This document shows positions 47,531-55,983 of a stretch of 64,000 nucleotides of DNA, piece by piece. Each line of letters starts with the position of its first letter. Position 1 is the first letter of the stretch. The notes under the pieces were generated by a model. That model made no database searches. It saw only the letters and a program-made list of their open reading frames with translations, and was not told the origin of the DNA. The position numbers and the translations under genes were made by a program. The DNA lies in the NCBI GenBank assembly GCA_963787045.1, contig CAWBBR010000023.1, forward strand, positions 124,001-188,000. Reading direction: 5' to 3'. This DNA comes from DATJGR01 sp963787045. Its GTDB lineage: Bacteria > Pseudomonadota > Gammaproteobacteria > Pseudomonadales > Azotimanducaceae.

Positions 47531-48472
47531 ATGGGCGCATCGGAACGGCTGGCCGCAACGGATGCGGAAATGCACGGCGCGTGGCAGATGGGGGTCGAGG
47601 CTTACCTCGATCGCATCGACGAGGTCGAAGAGGTCGTCAGCGCGTCGCCCGACGCGACCGAACTGTATCTGCGCGAAATCGGCTTCTCGCCGCTGCTCAC
47701 CGCGGCCGAGGAAAAGAAGTTCGGCCGGCTGGCGCGCAAAGGCAACGCCGCTGCGCGCCGACGCATGATCGAGAGCAATCTGCGCCTCGTCGTGAAGATC
47801 TGCCGCCGCTACCTGAATCGCGGTCTGCCGCTGCTCGATCTCATCGAGGAGGGCAATCTCGGATTGATCCACGCAGTGGAGAAGTTCGACGCGGACCGCG
47901 GTTTTCGTTTCTCCACGTATGCGACCTGGTGGATCCGTCAGGCGATCGAACGCGCGCTGATGAACCAGACGCGGACGATTCGGTTGCCCGTCCACGTCGT
48001 AAAGGAGATGAACCTGTACCTGCGCGCGGCGAGAGAACTGGCGCAAAAGCTCGACCACGAGCCGAGTGCGGATGAAATCGGCGCGTTGATCGATCGACCT
48101 GCGGCCGATGTCGATCGCATGCTGAAGCTCAACACGCGCGTCGAGTCGATGGACTACCTGCGCAATCCACACGATCGCTCGATGATGGAGACGATCGCCG
48201 ACGAGAACATGGTCGACCCGTCGGAACACGCCGCGGCGCGGGATCTGTCGGCGAAACTGGAACGGCTTCTGAGCGAGTTATCCGAGAAGCAGCGCGACGT
48301 GCTGGTGCGGCGTTTCGGCCTTCACGGCGGCGCGACGGGCACGCTCGAAGAAGTCGGCGAGGAAATCGGCTTGACGCGGGAACGCGTGCGGCAGATTCAG
48401 ATGGAAGCGTTGGCTCGGTTGCGGGTCAATCTCGAAGCCGAAGGTCTCGACGCGTCGAAGATCTTCTCGTAG
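47531..48472 (+). CDS. rpoS: RNA polymerase sigma factor RpoS
   Basis: RpoS is the general stress and stationary-phase sigma factor. The 313-residue protein has region 1.2 (DATELYLREIGFSPLLTAAEE), region 2 (ESNLRLVVKICRRYLNRG, DLIEEGNLGLIHAVEKFD, FSTYATWWIRQAIERAL), region 3 (RLPVHVVKEMNLYLRAARE) and region 4 (VRRFGLHGGATGTLEEVGE; LTRERVRQIQ). TTG 47516 is in frame upstream, but ATG 47531 has AAGGGA at proper spacing. The position between pcm and fdxA separates it from RpoD. Confidence 0.95.
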   Translation: MGASERLAATDAEMHGAWQMGVEAYLDRIDEVEEVVSASPDATELYLREIGFSPLLTAAEEKKFGRLARKGNAAARRRMIESNLRLVVKICRRYLNRGLPLLDLIEEGNLGLIHAVEKFDADRGFRFSTYATWWIRQAIERALMNQTRTIRLPVHVVKEMNLYLRAARELAQKLDHEPSADEIGALIDRPAADVDRMLKLNTRVESMDYLRNPHDRSMMETIADENMVDPSEHAAARDLSAKLERLLSELSEKQRDVLVRRFGLHGGATGTLEEVGEEIGLTRERVRQIQMEALARLRVNLEAEGLDASKIFS

Positions 48473-48479
48473 AGCGCGC

Positions 48480-48803
48480 TCAGCGCTCCAGCAGTTCGCG
48501 CTTGTTCGGCTTGCCGTCCCATTCGTCGGAATCGGCCAGCGCGTCTTTCTTCTCGGTGATGTTCGGCCAGATCTCGGCCAGCTCGCGGTTCAGCTCGAGA
48601 AATTCCTGCTGCTCTTCGGGCAATTCGTCTTCGGAGAAGATCGCGTTGACCGGGCATTCCGGTTCGCACAACGCGCAGTCGATGCACTCGTCCGGATGGA
48701 TCACCAGCATGTTCGGGCCTTCGTAGAAGCAGTCCACCGGACAGACTTCGACGCAGTCGGTGAGTTTGCACTTGATGCAGTTTTCGCTGACTACAAAGGT
48801 CAT
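48480..48803 (-). CDS. fdxA: 7Fe ferredoxin FdxA
   Basis: A low-potential ferredoxin with one [3Fe-4S] and one [4Fe-4S] cluster. The cysteine pattern NCIKCKLTDCVEVCPVDCF plus ECIDCALCEPECP and the long C-terminal tail (AEIWPNITEKKDA) match Azotobacter ferredoxin I closely; 107 residues. ATG 48803 is preferred over an upstream GTG because homologues start with M-x-FVV. It is convergent with rpoS (seven bases apart) and lies next to mutS, the conserved rpoS-fdxA-mutS order. Confidence 0.95.
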   Translation of the reverse strand: MTFVVSENCIKCKLTDCVEVCPVDCFYEGPNMLVIHPDECIDCALCEPECPVNAIFSEDELPEEQQEFLELNRELAEIWPNITEKKDALADSDEWDGKPNKRELLER

Positions 48804-48865
48804 CGGCACGCGCCTGGGTTGGAAAGGCGCCGTATTCTAGCGACAAATAGAGGCGTGTACAGCGT

Positions 48866-51445
48866 TCAGCCGGGTGGCTCGCGCGCCTGCAGCACGAGAT
48901 CGGCCAACAGCGCATGAGCGTCGCGCGGAGAGAGGGCGTCGGGGTCGAGTGCCGCCAGTTGATCGCGCAGCGGATTGCGGTCGGGCGCGGCGAACAGATC
49001 GATCTGCGGTACGGCGACCGCGGCTGCCGCGGTGACCTCCAGTTCCTCCAGCTTGCGTCGCGCGTTCGCCAGCACGGCGTTTGGCACCCCGGCGAGTCGC
49101 GCCACCTGAATGCCGTAGCTCTGGCTCGCCGGACCCTCGCGCACGGCGTGCAGAAAGACGATCTGTTGGCGATGCTCGGTGGCAGCGAGGTGCACGTTCG
49201 CAACACCCGGAAGCTGTTCCGCGAGCGCGGTCAATTCGAAGTAGTGCGTTGCGAACAGCGTGAACGCGCGCAGTTCGCGCGCGAGATACGATGCGCACGC
49301 CCACGCCAGCGCAAGGCCGTCGTAGGTCGACGTGCCGCGACCGATTTCGTCGAGCAGCACCAGGCTTTGCGGCGTGGCGTTGTGCAGGATGTTTGCCGCT
49401 TCGCTCATTTCCACCATGAACGTCGAGCGGCCGCCGCTGAGGTCGTCTGCCGCGCCGATGCGCGTGAAGATGCGATCGACCGGTCCGATCCGGGCCGAGC
49501 GCGCCGGCACGAAGCTGCCGGTGTAGGCGAGCAGCACGATCAGCGCCGCCTGACGCATGTACGTCGATTTGCCTCCCATGTTCGGGCCGGTGACGATCAG
49601 CATGCGTCGCGCCGCATCGAGTCGCAGATCGTTCGCGATGAACGGCGCACTCTGCACGTGTTCGACCACCAGATGTCGACCTGCGTCGATGTCGAATCCG
49701 GAGTCGTCGCTGAACTCCGGTGCGACCAGTTTGAGTCGTCGGGCGCGTTCGGCCATCGACGCGAGAACGTCGAGTTCGGCGAGCGCCGATGCGCACGCGC
49801 GCAGCCGCGCCGAATGCTCGTTGATCGCGTCCAGTAACTCGTCGAACAGTGCGCGTTCGCGCGCCAACGCCCTCGACTGGCCCGTTAGCGCGTCGTCTTC
49901 GAACGCCTTGAGTTCCGGCGTGATGTAACGTTCGGCGTTTTTCAGCGTCTGGCGCCGCACGTAGTCCGGCGGCACCGATGCCGCGGCGGCCCGATTCGAC
50001 TCGATGTAGTAACCGTGCACGCGGTTGTAACCGACCTTGAGCGAACTGATGCCGGTGCGCTCGCGTTCCCGTGCCTCCAGGTCGATCAGCCATTGGCCGG
50101 CGTTCGTGGTGGCGTTGCGCAGCGTATCCAGTTGCGCATCGTATCCATCGGCGATGACGCCGCCATCGCGCAGCGTCGCGGGTAACTCTTCGGCCAGGGC
50201 GCGCGTCAACAACTGCTGAATCGACTCGAAGTTACCTAACGAGACGGCTAGCGTGCGCAGCCGGTCGTCTACGAGAGTGCCGAGTGAGACGCGAATGTCC
50301 GGCAGTACCACCAACGCATCGCGCAATCGCGCCAGATCGCGCGGCGCGGCGCTGCGCAGCGCAATTCGAGTCAGCACCCGTTCGAGATCGCCGATGTCGT
50401 GCAGCGGGCCTGCGAGCACTTCGTCGGCGTATGCCTCGAGCAGCGCGGCCACCGCTCGCTGTCGCGCCAGCACGACACCGCGATCGCGGCTCGGCGCGTT
50501 CAACCAGTCGCGCAACATCCGCGCGCCCATCGGCGTGCGCGTGGTGTTCAGCACCGCGAACAAGGTGTTGTCGCGCGAACCGTCGATGCGTTGATCGATC
50601 TCCAGGTTGCGCCGCGTCGGCGCATCCAGCAGCACCGTTGCGTCGGGCATCACTCGGGTCAGGCCGTCGATGAACTCGAGCGACTGCCGATAAGTTCCTT
50701 TCGCGAACGACAGCACCGCGGCGGCGGCGCCGAGCGCCAGCGTCAGGTCGTCGCAACCGAAGCCGCGCAGGTCGTGCGTGCCGAGGTGACGCGTCAGCGT
50801 TGCGCGCGCGAGATCGGCGTCGAACTCGAGCGCATCGCGGGTGCGGCAGAACGCGAGCGGCGCACACACCGCGGCCAGCGTCGGATCGTCGGGCAGCAGG
50901 ATTTCGGTCGGCTTCAACCGAGCGAGCTCGGTGCGCAGCGCCGCTTCGTTCGCGACCTCTTCGACGCAGAACCGCCCGCCGGCGAGTTCGAGCCATGCGA
51001 TGCCGAAGCGACCGCCGCTGCCGCAGATTCCCGCAAGGCGGCTGTCGCCGGCGGCGTCGAGCAGCGCTTCCTCGGTGAGTGTTCCGGGCGTGACGACGCG
51101 TTCGACGCGTCGCTCGACCGGGCCTTTCGAAGTGGCCGGGTCGCCGATCTGCTCGCAGATCGCGACCGATTCGCCGAGCCGCACCAGACGCGCGAGATAA
51201 CCGGTGGCCGCGTGGTACGGAACGCCGCACATCGGAATCGGTTGCCCACCCGATTGGCCGCGCGCGGTCAGCGTGATCTCGAGCAGTTTGGCGGCGCGTC
51301 GCGCGTCGTCGTAGAACAGCTCGTAGAAATCGCCCATGCGGTAGAACAGCAGCGTGTCCGGATGCTCGGCCTTGATCCGGAGATACTGCTGCATCATCGG
51401 CGTGTGCGACGACGTGGCGGATTGAGCGAAGGGCTGGAGCGACAT
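48866..51445 (-). CDS. mutS: DNA mismatch repair protein MutS
   Basis: MutS recognises mismatches and recruits MutL. The mismatch-reading motif MGDFYELFYDDA lies near the N-terminus, then connector, lever and clamp domains, and the ATPase with TGPNMGGKSTYMRQ (near residue 615), LVLLDEIGRGTSTYDG and ATHYFELT. ATG 51445 gives 859 residues (E. coli 853); the frame is open 39 bases further. It is divergent from recA with 199 bases between. cinA, often between mutS and recA, is absent. Confidence 0.97.
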   Translation of the reverse strand: MSLQPFAQSATSSHTPMMQQYLRIKAEHPDTLLFYRMGDFYELFYDDARRAAKLLEITLTARGQSGGQPIPMCGVPYHAATGYLARLVRLGESVAICEQIGDPATSKGPVERRVERVVTPGTLTEEALLDAAGDSRLAGICGSGGRFGIAWLELAGGRFCVEEVANEAALRTELARLKPTEILLPDDPTLAAVCAPLAFCRTRDALEFDADLARATLTRHLGTHDLRGFGCDDLTLALGAAAAVLSFAKGTYRQSLEFIDGLTRVMPDATVLLDAPTRRNLEIDQRIDGSRDNTLFAVLNTTRTPMGARMLRDWLNAPSRDRGVVLARQRAVAALLEAYADEVLAGPLHDIGDLERVLTRIALRSAAPRDLARLRDALVVLPDIRVSLGTLVDDRLRTLAVSLGNFESIQQLLTRALAEELPATLRDGGVIADGYDAQLDTLRNATTNAGQWLIDLEARERERTGISSLKVGYNRVHGYYIESNRAAAASVPPDYVRRQTLKNAERYITPELKAFEDDALTGQSRALARERALFDELLDAINEHSARLRACASALAELDVLASMAERARRLKLVAPEFSDDSGFDIDAGRHLVVEHVQSAPFIANDLRLDAARRMLIVTGPNMGGKSTYMRQAALIVLLAYTGSFVPARSARIGPVDRIFTRIGAADDLSGGRSTFMVEMSEAANILHNATPQSLVLLDEIGRGTSTYDGLALAWACASYLARELRAFTLFATHYFELTALAEQLPGVANVHLAATEHRQQIVFLHAVREGPASQSYGIQVARLAGVPNAVLANARRKLEELEVTAAAAVAVPQIDLFAAPDRNPLRDQLAALDPDALSPRDAHALLADLVLQAREPPG

Positions 51446-51575
51446 GGGGGTGCGAGTGAAACAGACGCTCTCGACGAGCGTCAACCGATCAGCGGTCGGC
51501 GTGATGCTCGACAGTCATCGGACAACTCGCGCGTGCGAGATCGCCGCGACGTGGCAGGAATTACCGAGCGGACGG

Positions 51576-51606
51576 TTGCCAAGTTGTACTGATTAAATAT
51601 ACAGTA
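51576..51606 (+). promoter_or_regulatory. recA promoter with a LexA (SOS) box
   Basis: TTGCCA (51576-51581), 16 bases, TATACA (51598-51603). The 20-base sequence 51587-51606 is TACTGATTAAATATACAGTA, a CTG-N10-CAG SOS box with symmetric TACTG/CAGTA ends, overlapping the spacer and -10. Binding of LexA there would block RNA polymerase, the standard gammaproteobacterial recA control. Confidence 0.88.
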
Positions 51607-51644
51607 CCGTCCACATCGACTGTTTCACCCGACGGAGTCCATCA

Positions 51645-52712
51645 ATGAGTGATGCCAAGACCAACAAAGAGCGCGCGCTTTCAGCAGCCTTGACGCAGAT
51701 CGAACGCCAATTCGGCAAAGGATCGATGATGCGCCTCGGCGACCAGGAACCCGATCTGGTGCCGTCCATTTCGACGGGTTCGCTCGGTCTCGACATCGCG
51801 TTGGGAGTGGGCGGGCTGCCGCGCGGCCGAGTCGTCGAAATCTACGGTCCGGAGTCGTCCGGCAAGACCACGCTGACGCTACAGGTCATCGCCGAAGCGC
51901 AGAAGCAGGGCGGCACCTGCGCGTTCATCGACGCGGAGCACGCGCTCGATCCGATTTATGCCGCTTCGCTCGGCGTCAACACCGACGAGTTGCTCGTGTC
52001 GCAACCCGACACCGGTGAACAGGCACTCGAAATCTGCGACATGATCGTGCGCTCCGGCGCCGTCGACGTCGTCGTCATCGACTCGGTGGCGGCATTGACG
52101 CCGAAGGCCGAAATCGAGGGCGAAATGGGCGATACGCACGTCGGCCTGCAGGCACGGCTCATGAGTCAGGCGCTGCGCAAGATGACGGCGAACATCAAGA
52201 ATTCGAAGACGCTGGTGATCTTCATCAACCAGATCCGCATGAAGATCGGTGTGATGTTCGGCTCGCCGGAAACGACGACGGGCGGCAACGCGTTGAAGTT
52301 CTACTCGTCGGTGCGCCTCGATATCCGTCGCATCGGCGCGGTGAAGGAAGGCGAAGAGGTGGTCGGCAACGAAACGCGCGTGAAGGTCGTCAAGAACAAG
52401 GTCGCGCCGCCGTTCAAGCAGGCCGAGTTCCAGATCATGTACGGCAAGGGCATCAACCTGCTCGGCGAACTGGTCGATATCGGCGTCAAGCTCAACGTGA
52501 TCGAAAAGTCCGGCGCCTGGTACAGCTACAAGACGGACAGGATCGGGCAGGGCAAGAAGAACGCCTGCGATTTCCTCGAAGCGAATCCGGCGATGGCGAA
52601 GGAAATCGAGACGGAAATCCGCAATCAATTGCTGCCGAACGGCCGTGCCGCCGTCGACAGCGTCGCGTTGTCGAGATCGGCCGACGACGCGGTCGAAGCG
52701 CTCGAGATCTGA
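51645..52712 (+). CDS. recA: Recombinase RecA
   Basis: RecA forms filaments on single-stranded DNA for strand exchange and triggers LexA cleavage. The 355-residue protein is canonical: Walker A YGPESSGKTTLTLQ, FIDAEHALDP, Walker B VVVIDSVAAL, loop L1 region EIEGEMGDTHVGLQARLMSQ, INQIRMKIGVMFGSPETTTG and the acidic C-terminus. ATG 51645 is 39 bases after the SOS box. recX follows. Confidence 0.98.
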   Translation: MSDAKTNKERALSAALTQIERQFGKGSMMRLGDQEPDLVPSISTGSLGLDIALGVGGLPRGRVVEIYGPESSGKTTLTLQVIAEAQKQGGTCAFIDAEHALDPIYAASLGVNTDELLVSQPDTGEQALEICDMIVRSGAVDVVVIDSVAALTPKAEIEGEMGDTHVGLQARLMSQALRKMTANIKNSKTLVIFINQIRMKIGVMFGSPETTTGGNALKFYSSVRLDIRRIGAVKEGEEVVGNETRVKVVKNKVAPPFKQAEFQIMYGKGINLLGELVDIGVKLNVIEKSGAWYSYKTDRIGQGKKNACDFLEANPAMAKEIETEIRNQLLPNGRAAVDSVALSRSADDAVEALEI

Positions 52713-52725
52713 TCGGACGCCCCAC

Positions 52726-53208
52726 GTGCTGGAAGATCAGTCGGATGACGGCAATGCGCGCGACGAGATCGATGTCGCGCGCGATACCGCGATCAGGTTG
52801 CTGACGCGACGCGAACATTCGACCGATGAGCTGCGGCGGAAATTGAAGCGGCGTGGTTATGGTGCAGAGACCATCGACGAGGTGGTCACGAGGTTGCGCA
52901 GTTCCGAGTTGGTGTCGGACGCGCGTTTTGCGGAGAGTTTCGTGCGCGTGCGATCCGAGCGCGGCCAAGGTCCGCTACGCATTCGCGCCGAGCTGCGCGA
53001 ACGCGGCGTGACAGACCCGCTGGTCGACGAAGTGCTCACGACCACCTCCGAGTTCTGGTTGGAGCGCGCGAATCGGGCGCGGGTGAAGCGCTTCGGTGAA
53101 GCGGCGCCTGCATCTCGCGACGAGTGGAACCGTCAGGCACGTTTCCTCGCACAGCGGGGATTTCCTTCGGATCTGATCTATCGCGCACTCGGCGACGCGC
53201 GCGGCTGA
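52726..53208 (+). CDS. recX: RecA regulatory protein RecX
   Basis: RecX binds RecA filaments and inhibits recombinase and coprotease activity. The 160-residue protein is made of helical triplets (AIRLLTRREHSTDELRRKLK; VVTRLRSSELVSDARFAESF; GQGPLRIRAELRERGV; QARFLAQRGFPSDLIYRAL). GTG 52726, 13 bases after recA, is chosen over the open upstream frame, which lies inside recA. Co-transcription with recA makes it SOS-induced. Confidence 0.92.
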   Translation: MLEDQSDDGNARDEIDVARDTAIRLLTRREHSTDELRRKLKRRGYGAETIDEVVTRLRSSELVSDARFAESFVRVRSERGQGPLRIRAELRERGVTDPLVDEVLTTTSEFWLERANRARVKRFGEAAPASRDEWNRQARFLAQRGFPSDLIYRALGDARG

Positions 53209-53324
53209 CCGAGCCAGCGCGACGCGCGCCGTCGAATCCCTCCGTAAATCAGTGCGTTGCACTGGATCGTCGCCGCGTCGTGTATACTTGCGCCCCTTTT
53301 TTGGCTGCGCCATCGACCGCCGCG

Positions 53325-55940
53325 ATGAAGACGTCCGAAATCAGAGCGAAATACCTAGAGTTCTTTGCCGAACGAGGGCACCGCGTAGTGCCGTCCAGTT
53401 CGCTCGTGCCCACGGGTGACAACACGCTGCTGTTCACCAACGCGGGCATGGTGCAGTTCAAGGACGCTCTGATCGGGATCGAGGATCTCGGCTTCAAGCG
53501 CGCGACGTCGGCGCAGCGATGCGTGCGTGCAGGCGGCAAGCACAACGACCTCGAGAACGTCGGCTACACGACGCGCCATCACACGTTCTTCGAGATGATG
53601 GGCAACTTCAGCTTTGCCGACTATTTCAAGGAAGACACGATCCGCTGGGCGTGGGAATTCGTCACACAGGTGCTGAAGATTCCGCGCGAGCGCCTTTGGG
53701 TGACCGTGCATCCCGAAGACGAACAATCGCGCGCGTTGTGGATCAACGAGATCGGCGTCGATCCGAAGCGCGTGGTATCGCTCGTCGACAATTTCTGGGC
53801 GATGGGCGACACCGGGCCGTGCGGACCGTGCAGCGAGATCTTCTACGACCACGGCCCCGAGATCGCCGGTGGTCCGCCGGGCTCGCCGGACCAGGACGGC
53901 GATCGGTTCGTCGAGTTCTGGAATCTGGTGTTCCCGCAGTTCGACCGTTCGCCTGACGGGACGCTTACGCCGCTGCCGAAACCGGGTGTCGACACCGGTA
54001 TGGGTCTCGAGCGCGTCGCGGCGATCACGCAGGGTGTGCATTCGAACTACGAGATCGATCTGTTCCGCAACTTGCTACGCGCGGTCGGTGAGATTGCCGG
54101 CGTCGGGCGCAACGATCTGATGGGCAACCCGTCGCTCCGCGTCATCGCTGACCACATTCGATCGTGCGCGTTCCTCATCGCCGACGGCGTGGTGCCGTCG
54201 AACGAAGATCGCGGGTATGTACTGCGGCGGATCATCCGACGCGCGTTGCGCCACGGCCACAAGCTCGACATACGCGGCACGTTCTTCAGTCGCCTGGTCG
54301 AGCCGCTCGCCAACGAGATGGGTGAGGCGTACCCGATCCTCAACGAACAGCGCGAGCGCATTGCGAAGGTATTGCTCGCCGAGGAAGAACGCTTTGCCGA
54401 AACGCTGGCGCAAGGCATGGAATTGCTCGAGAAGAGCATTCGGGACTTGAAGGGCAGCGAGATTCCCGGCGACGTCGTGTTTCGGCTTTACGATACGTTC
54501 GGCTTTCCAACCGACCTGACGGCTGATGTAGCTCGCGAACGCGGACTCACGGTAGACACCGCCGGCTTCGAGGTCGAGATGGAGAAGCAGCGCGAACGCG
54601 CGCGGGCGGCGAGTCGCTTCGACGCAGACATCGGCCAACGAATACGGGTCGATCGCGCCGTCGAGTTCCTCGGCTACGACGGCACTGAAGCGAACGCCAA
54701 GGTCCTCGCGCTGTATGCGCTTGCCGATGGTGACGTGAAACCGGTGGACATCCTGTCCAGCGGGCAGGACGGCGTCGTCATTCTCGACCGCACGCCGTTC
54801 TACGCCGAATCGGGCGGTCAGATCGGTGACACGGGCACGCTGAAAGCGGGCGATGCGGAATTCGCGGTAAGCGACACCACGCTGAGCGGTCGCCAACACT
54901 TGCACCGAGGTGCAATGCGCAAAGGTCAGTTGCGCGTCGGCTCGAACGTCGTTGCCAGTGTAGAGAGCGAGCGGCGCCGATTGACCGCGCTGAATCACTC
55001 CGCGACGCATCTGTTGCATGCGGCGCTGCGCCGCGTGCTCGGTACGCACGTTCAGCAGAAGGGTTCGCTGGTATCGCCCGAGCACTTGAGGTTCGACTTC
55101 TCACACTCGCTGCCGGTCACGGAGATCGAACTGCGTGAGGTCGAATCGATCGTAAATCGCGAAATCCAGCAGAACACGCCCGTGCAAACGGAACTGCTCG
55201 CTTATCAGGATGCGATCGCGAAAGGCGCCATGGCGCTGTTCGGCGAGAAGTACGCCGATCGCGTTCGGGTGCTGACGATGGGTGACGGCTTTTCGGTAGA
55301 ACTATGCGGTGGCACGCACGTACGTCGCACGGGCGACATCGGCCTTCTGCGTATCGTGTCGGAGAGCGGCATTGCAGCCGGCGTAAGACGCATCGAGGCG
55401 TTGACGGGGCCAGCCGCTCTTGCGTTCACCGAGTCCGCAGAGCGCGACCTGCGCGCCATTGCAGAACTGTTGAAAGCGTCGCGCCGCGACGTGGTCGACA
55501 AGGTGAAAGCGTTGCTGTCGCAGCACCGCGATCTGCAACGCGAGACGGATCAGTTGAAGCAGCGCGCGGCGACGTCGCGAGGCGTCGATCTGGCGGAAAC
55601 GGCGAGTGAACTGCGAGGCGTTCGCGTGCTTGCCGCGCAGGTACAGGGAGACGATCCGAAAGCGTTACTCGGAACGCTGGACGCACTCAAGAGCAAACTC
55701 GGTAGTGCGGTCATCGTGCTGGCGCAGGTTTCGAACGGCAAAGTCGATCTGATTGCAGGTGTCACGAAGGACGTGATCGATCGTGTGAAAGCAGGCGAAC
55801 TGATTGCGATGGTCGCACCGCGCGTCGGTGCCCGTGGAGGCGGTCGGGCCGACATGGCCCGCGCGGGTGGCGGCGACAAACCCGAAGCACTCGAGTCCGC
55901 GCTCGCGTCGGTAGAAGCCTGGGTCGCCGAGCGAATCTGA
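53325..55940 (+). CDS. alaS: Alanyl-tRNA synthetase
   Basis: AlaRS charges tRNA-Ala and edits misacylated Ser/Gly. The 871-residue protein begins with the aminoacylation domain (TSEIRAKYLEFFAERGH, DTGPCGPCSEIFYDHG), then the editing domain with zinc motifs (LNHSATHLLHAALR; CGGTHVRRTGDIG), and a C-terminal domain with GGGRADMARAGG. ATG 53325 fits homologues; the frame is open upstream. A TATACT hexamer at 53283-53288 followed by TGCGCCCC may be its -10. The G-rich segment ends normally. Confidence 0.97.
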   Translation: MKTSEIRAKYLEFFAERGHRVVPSSSLVPTGDNTLLFTNAGMVQFKDALIGIEDLGFKRATSAQRCVRAGGKHNDLENVGYTTRHHTFFEMMGNFSFADYFKEDTIRWAWEFVTQVLKIPRERLWVTVHPEDEQSRALWINEIGVDPKRVVSLVDNFWAMGDTGPCGPCSEIFYDHGPEIAGGPPGSPDQDGDRFVEFWNLVFPQFDRSPDGTLTPLPKPGVDTGMGLERVAAITQGVHSNYEIDLFRNLLRAVGEIAGVGRNDLMGNPSLRVIADHIRSCAFLIADGVVPSNEDRGYVLRRIIRRALRHGHKLDIRGTFFSRLVEPLANEMGEAYPILNEQRERIAKVLLAEEERFAETLAQGMELLEKSIRDLKGSEIPGDVVFRLYDTFGFPTDLTADVARERGLTVDTAGFEVEMEKQRERARAASRFDADIGQRIRVDRAVEFLGYDGTEANAKVLALYALADGDVKPVDILSSGQDGVVILDRTPFYAESGGQIGDTGTLKAGDAEFAVSDTTLSGRQHLHRGAMRKGQLRVGSNVVASVESERRRLTALNHSATHLLHAALRRVLGTHVQQKGSLVSPEHLRFDFSHSLPVTEIELREVESIVNREIQQNTPVQTELLAYQDAIAKGAMALFGEKYADRVRVLTMGDGFSVELCGGTHVRRTGDIGLLRIVSESGIAAGVRRIEALTGPAALAFTESAERDLRAIAELLKASRRDVVDKVKALLSQHRDLQRETDQLKQRAATSRGVDLAETASELRGVRVLAAQVQGDDPKALLGTLDALKSKLGSAVIVLAQVSNGKVDLIAGVTKDVIDRVKAGELIAMVAPRVGARGGGRADMARAGGGDKPEALESALASVEAWVAERI

Positions 55941-55983
55941 GCATGCCGCGTCGTTCCTACTGCCGGGCCGCCGGGATCTCGTT

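Noticed and set aside
55941..55983. Lysine riboswitch before lysC
   Set aside because: Only 43 bases separate alaS and lysC, too short for the aptamer.
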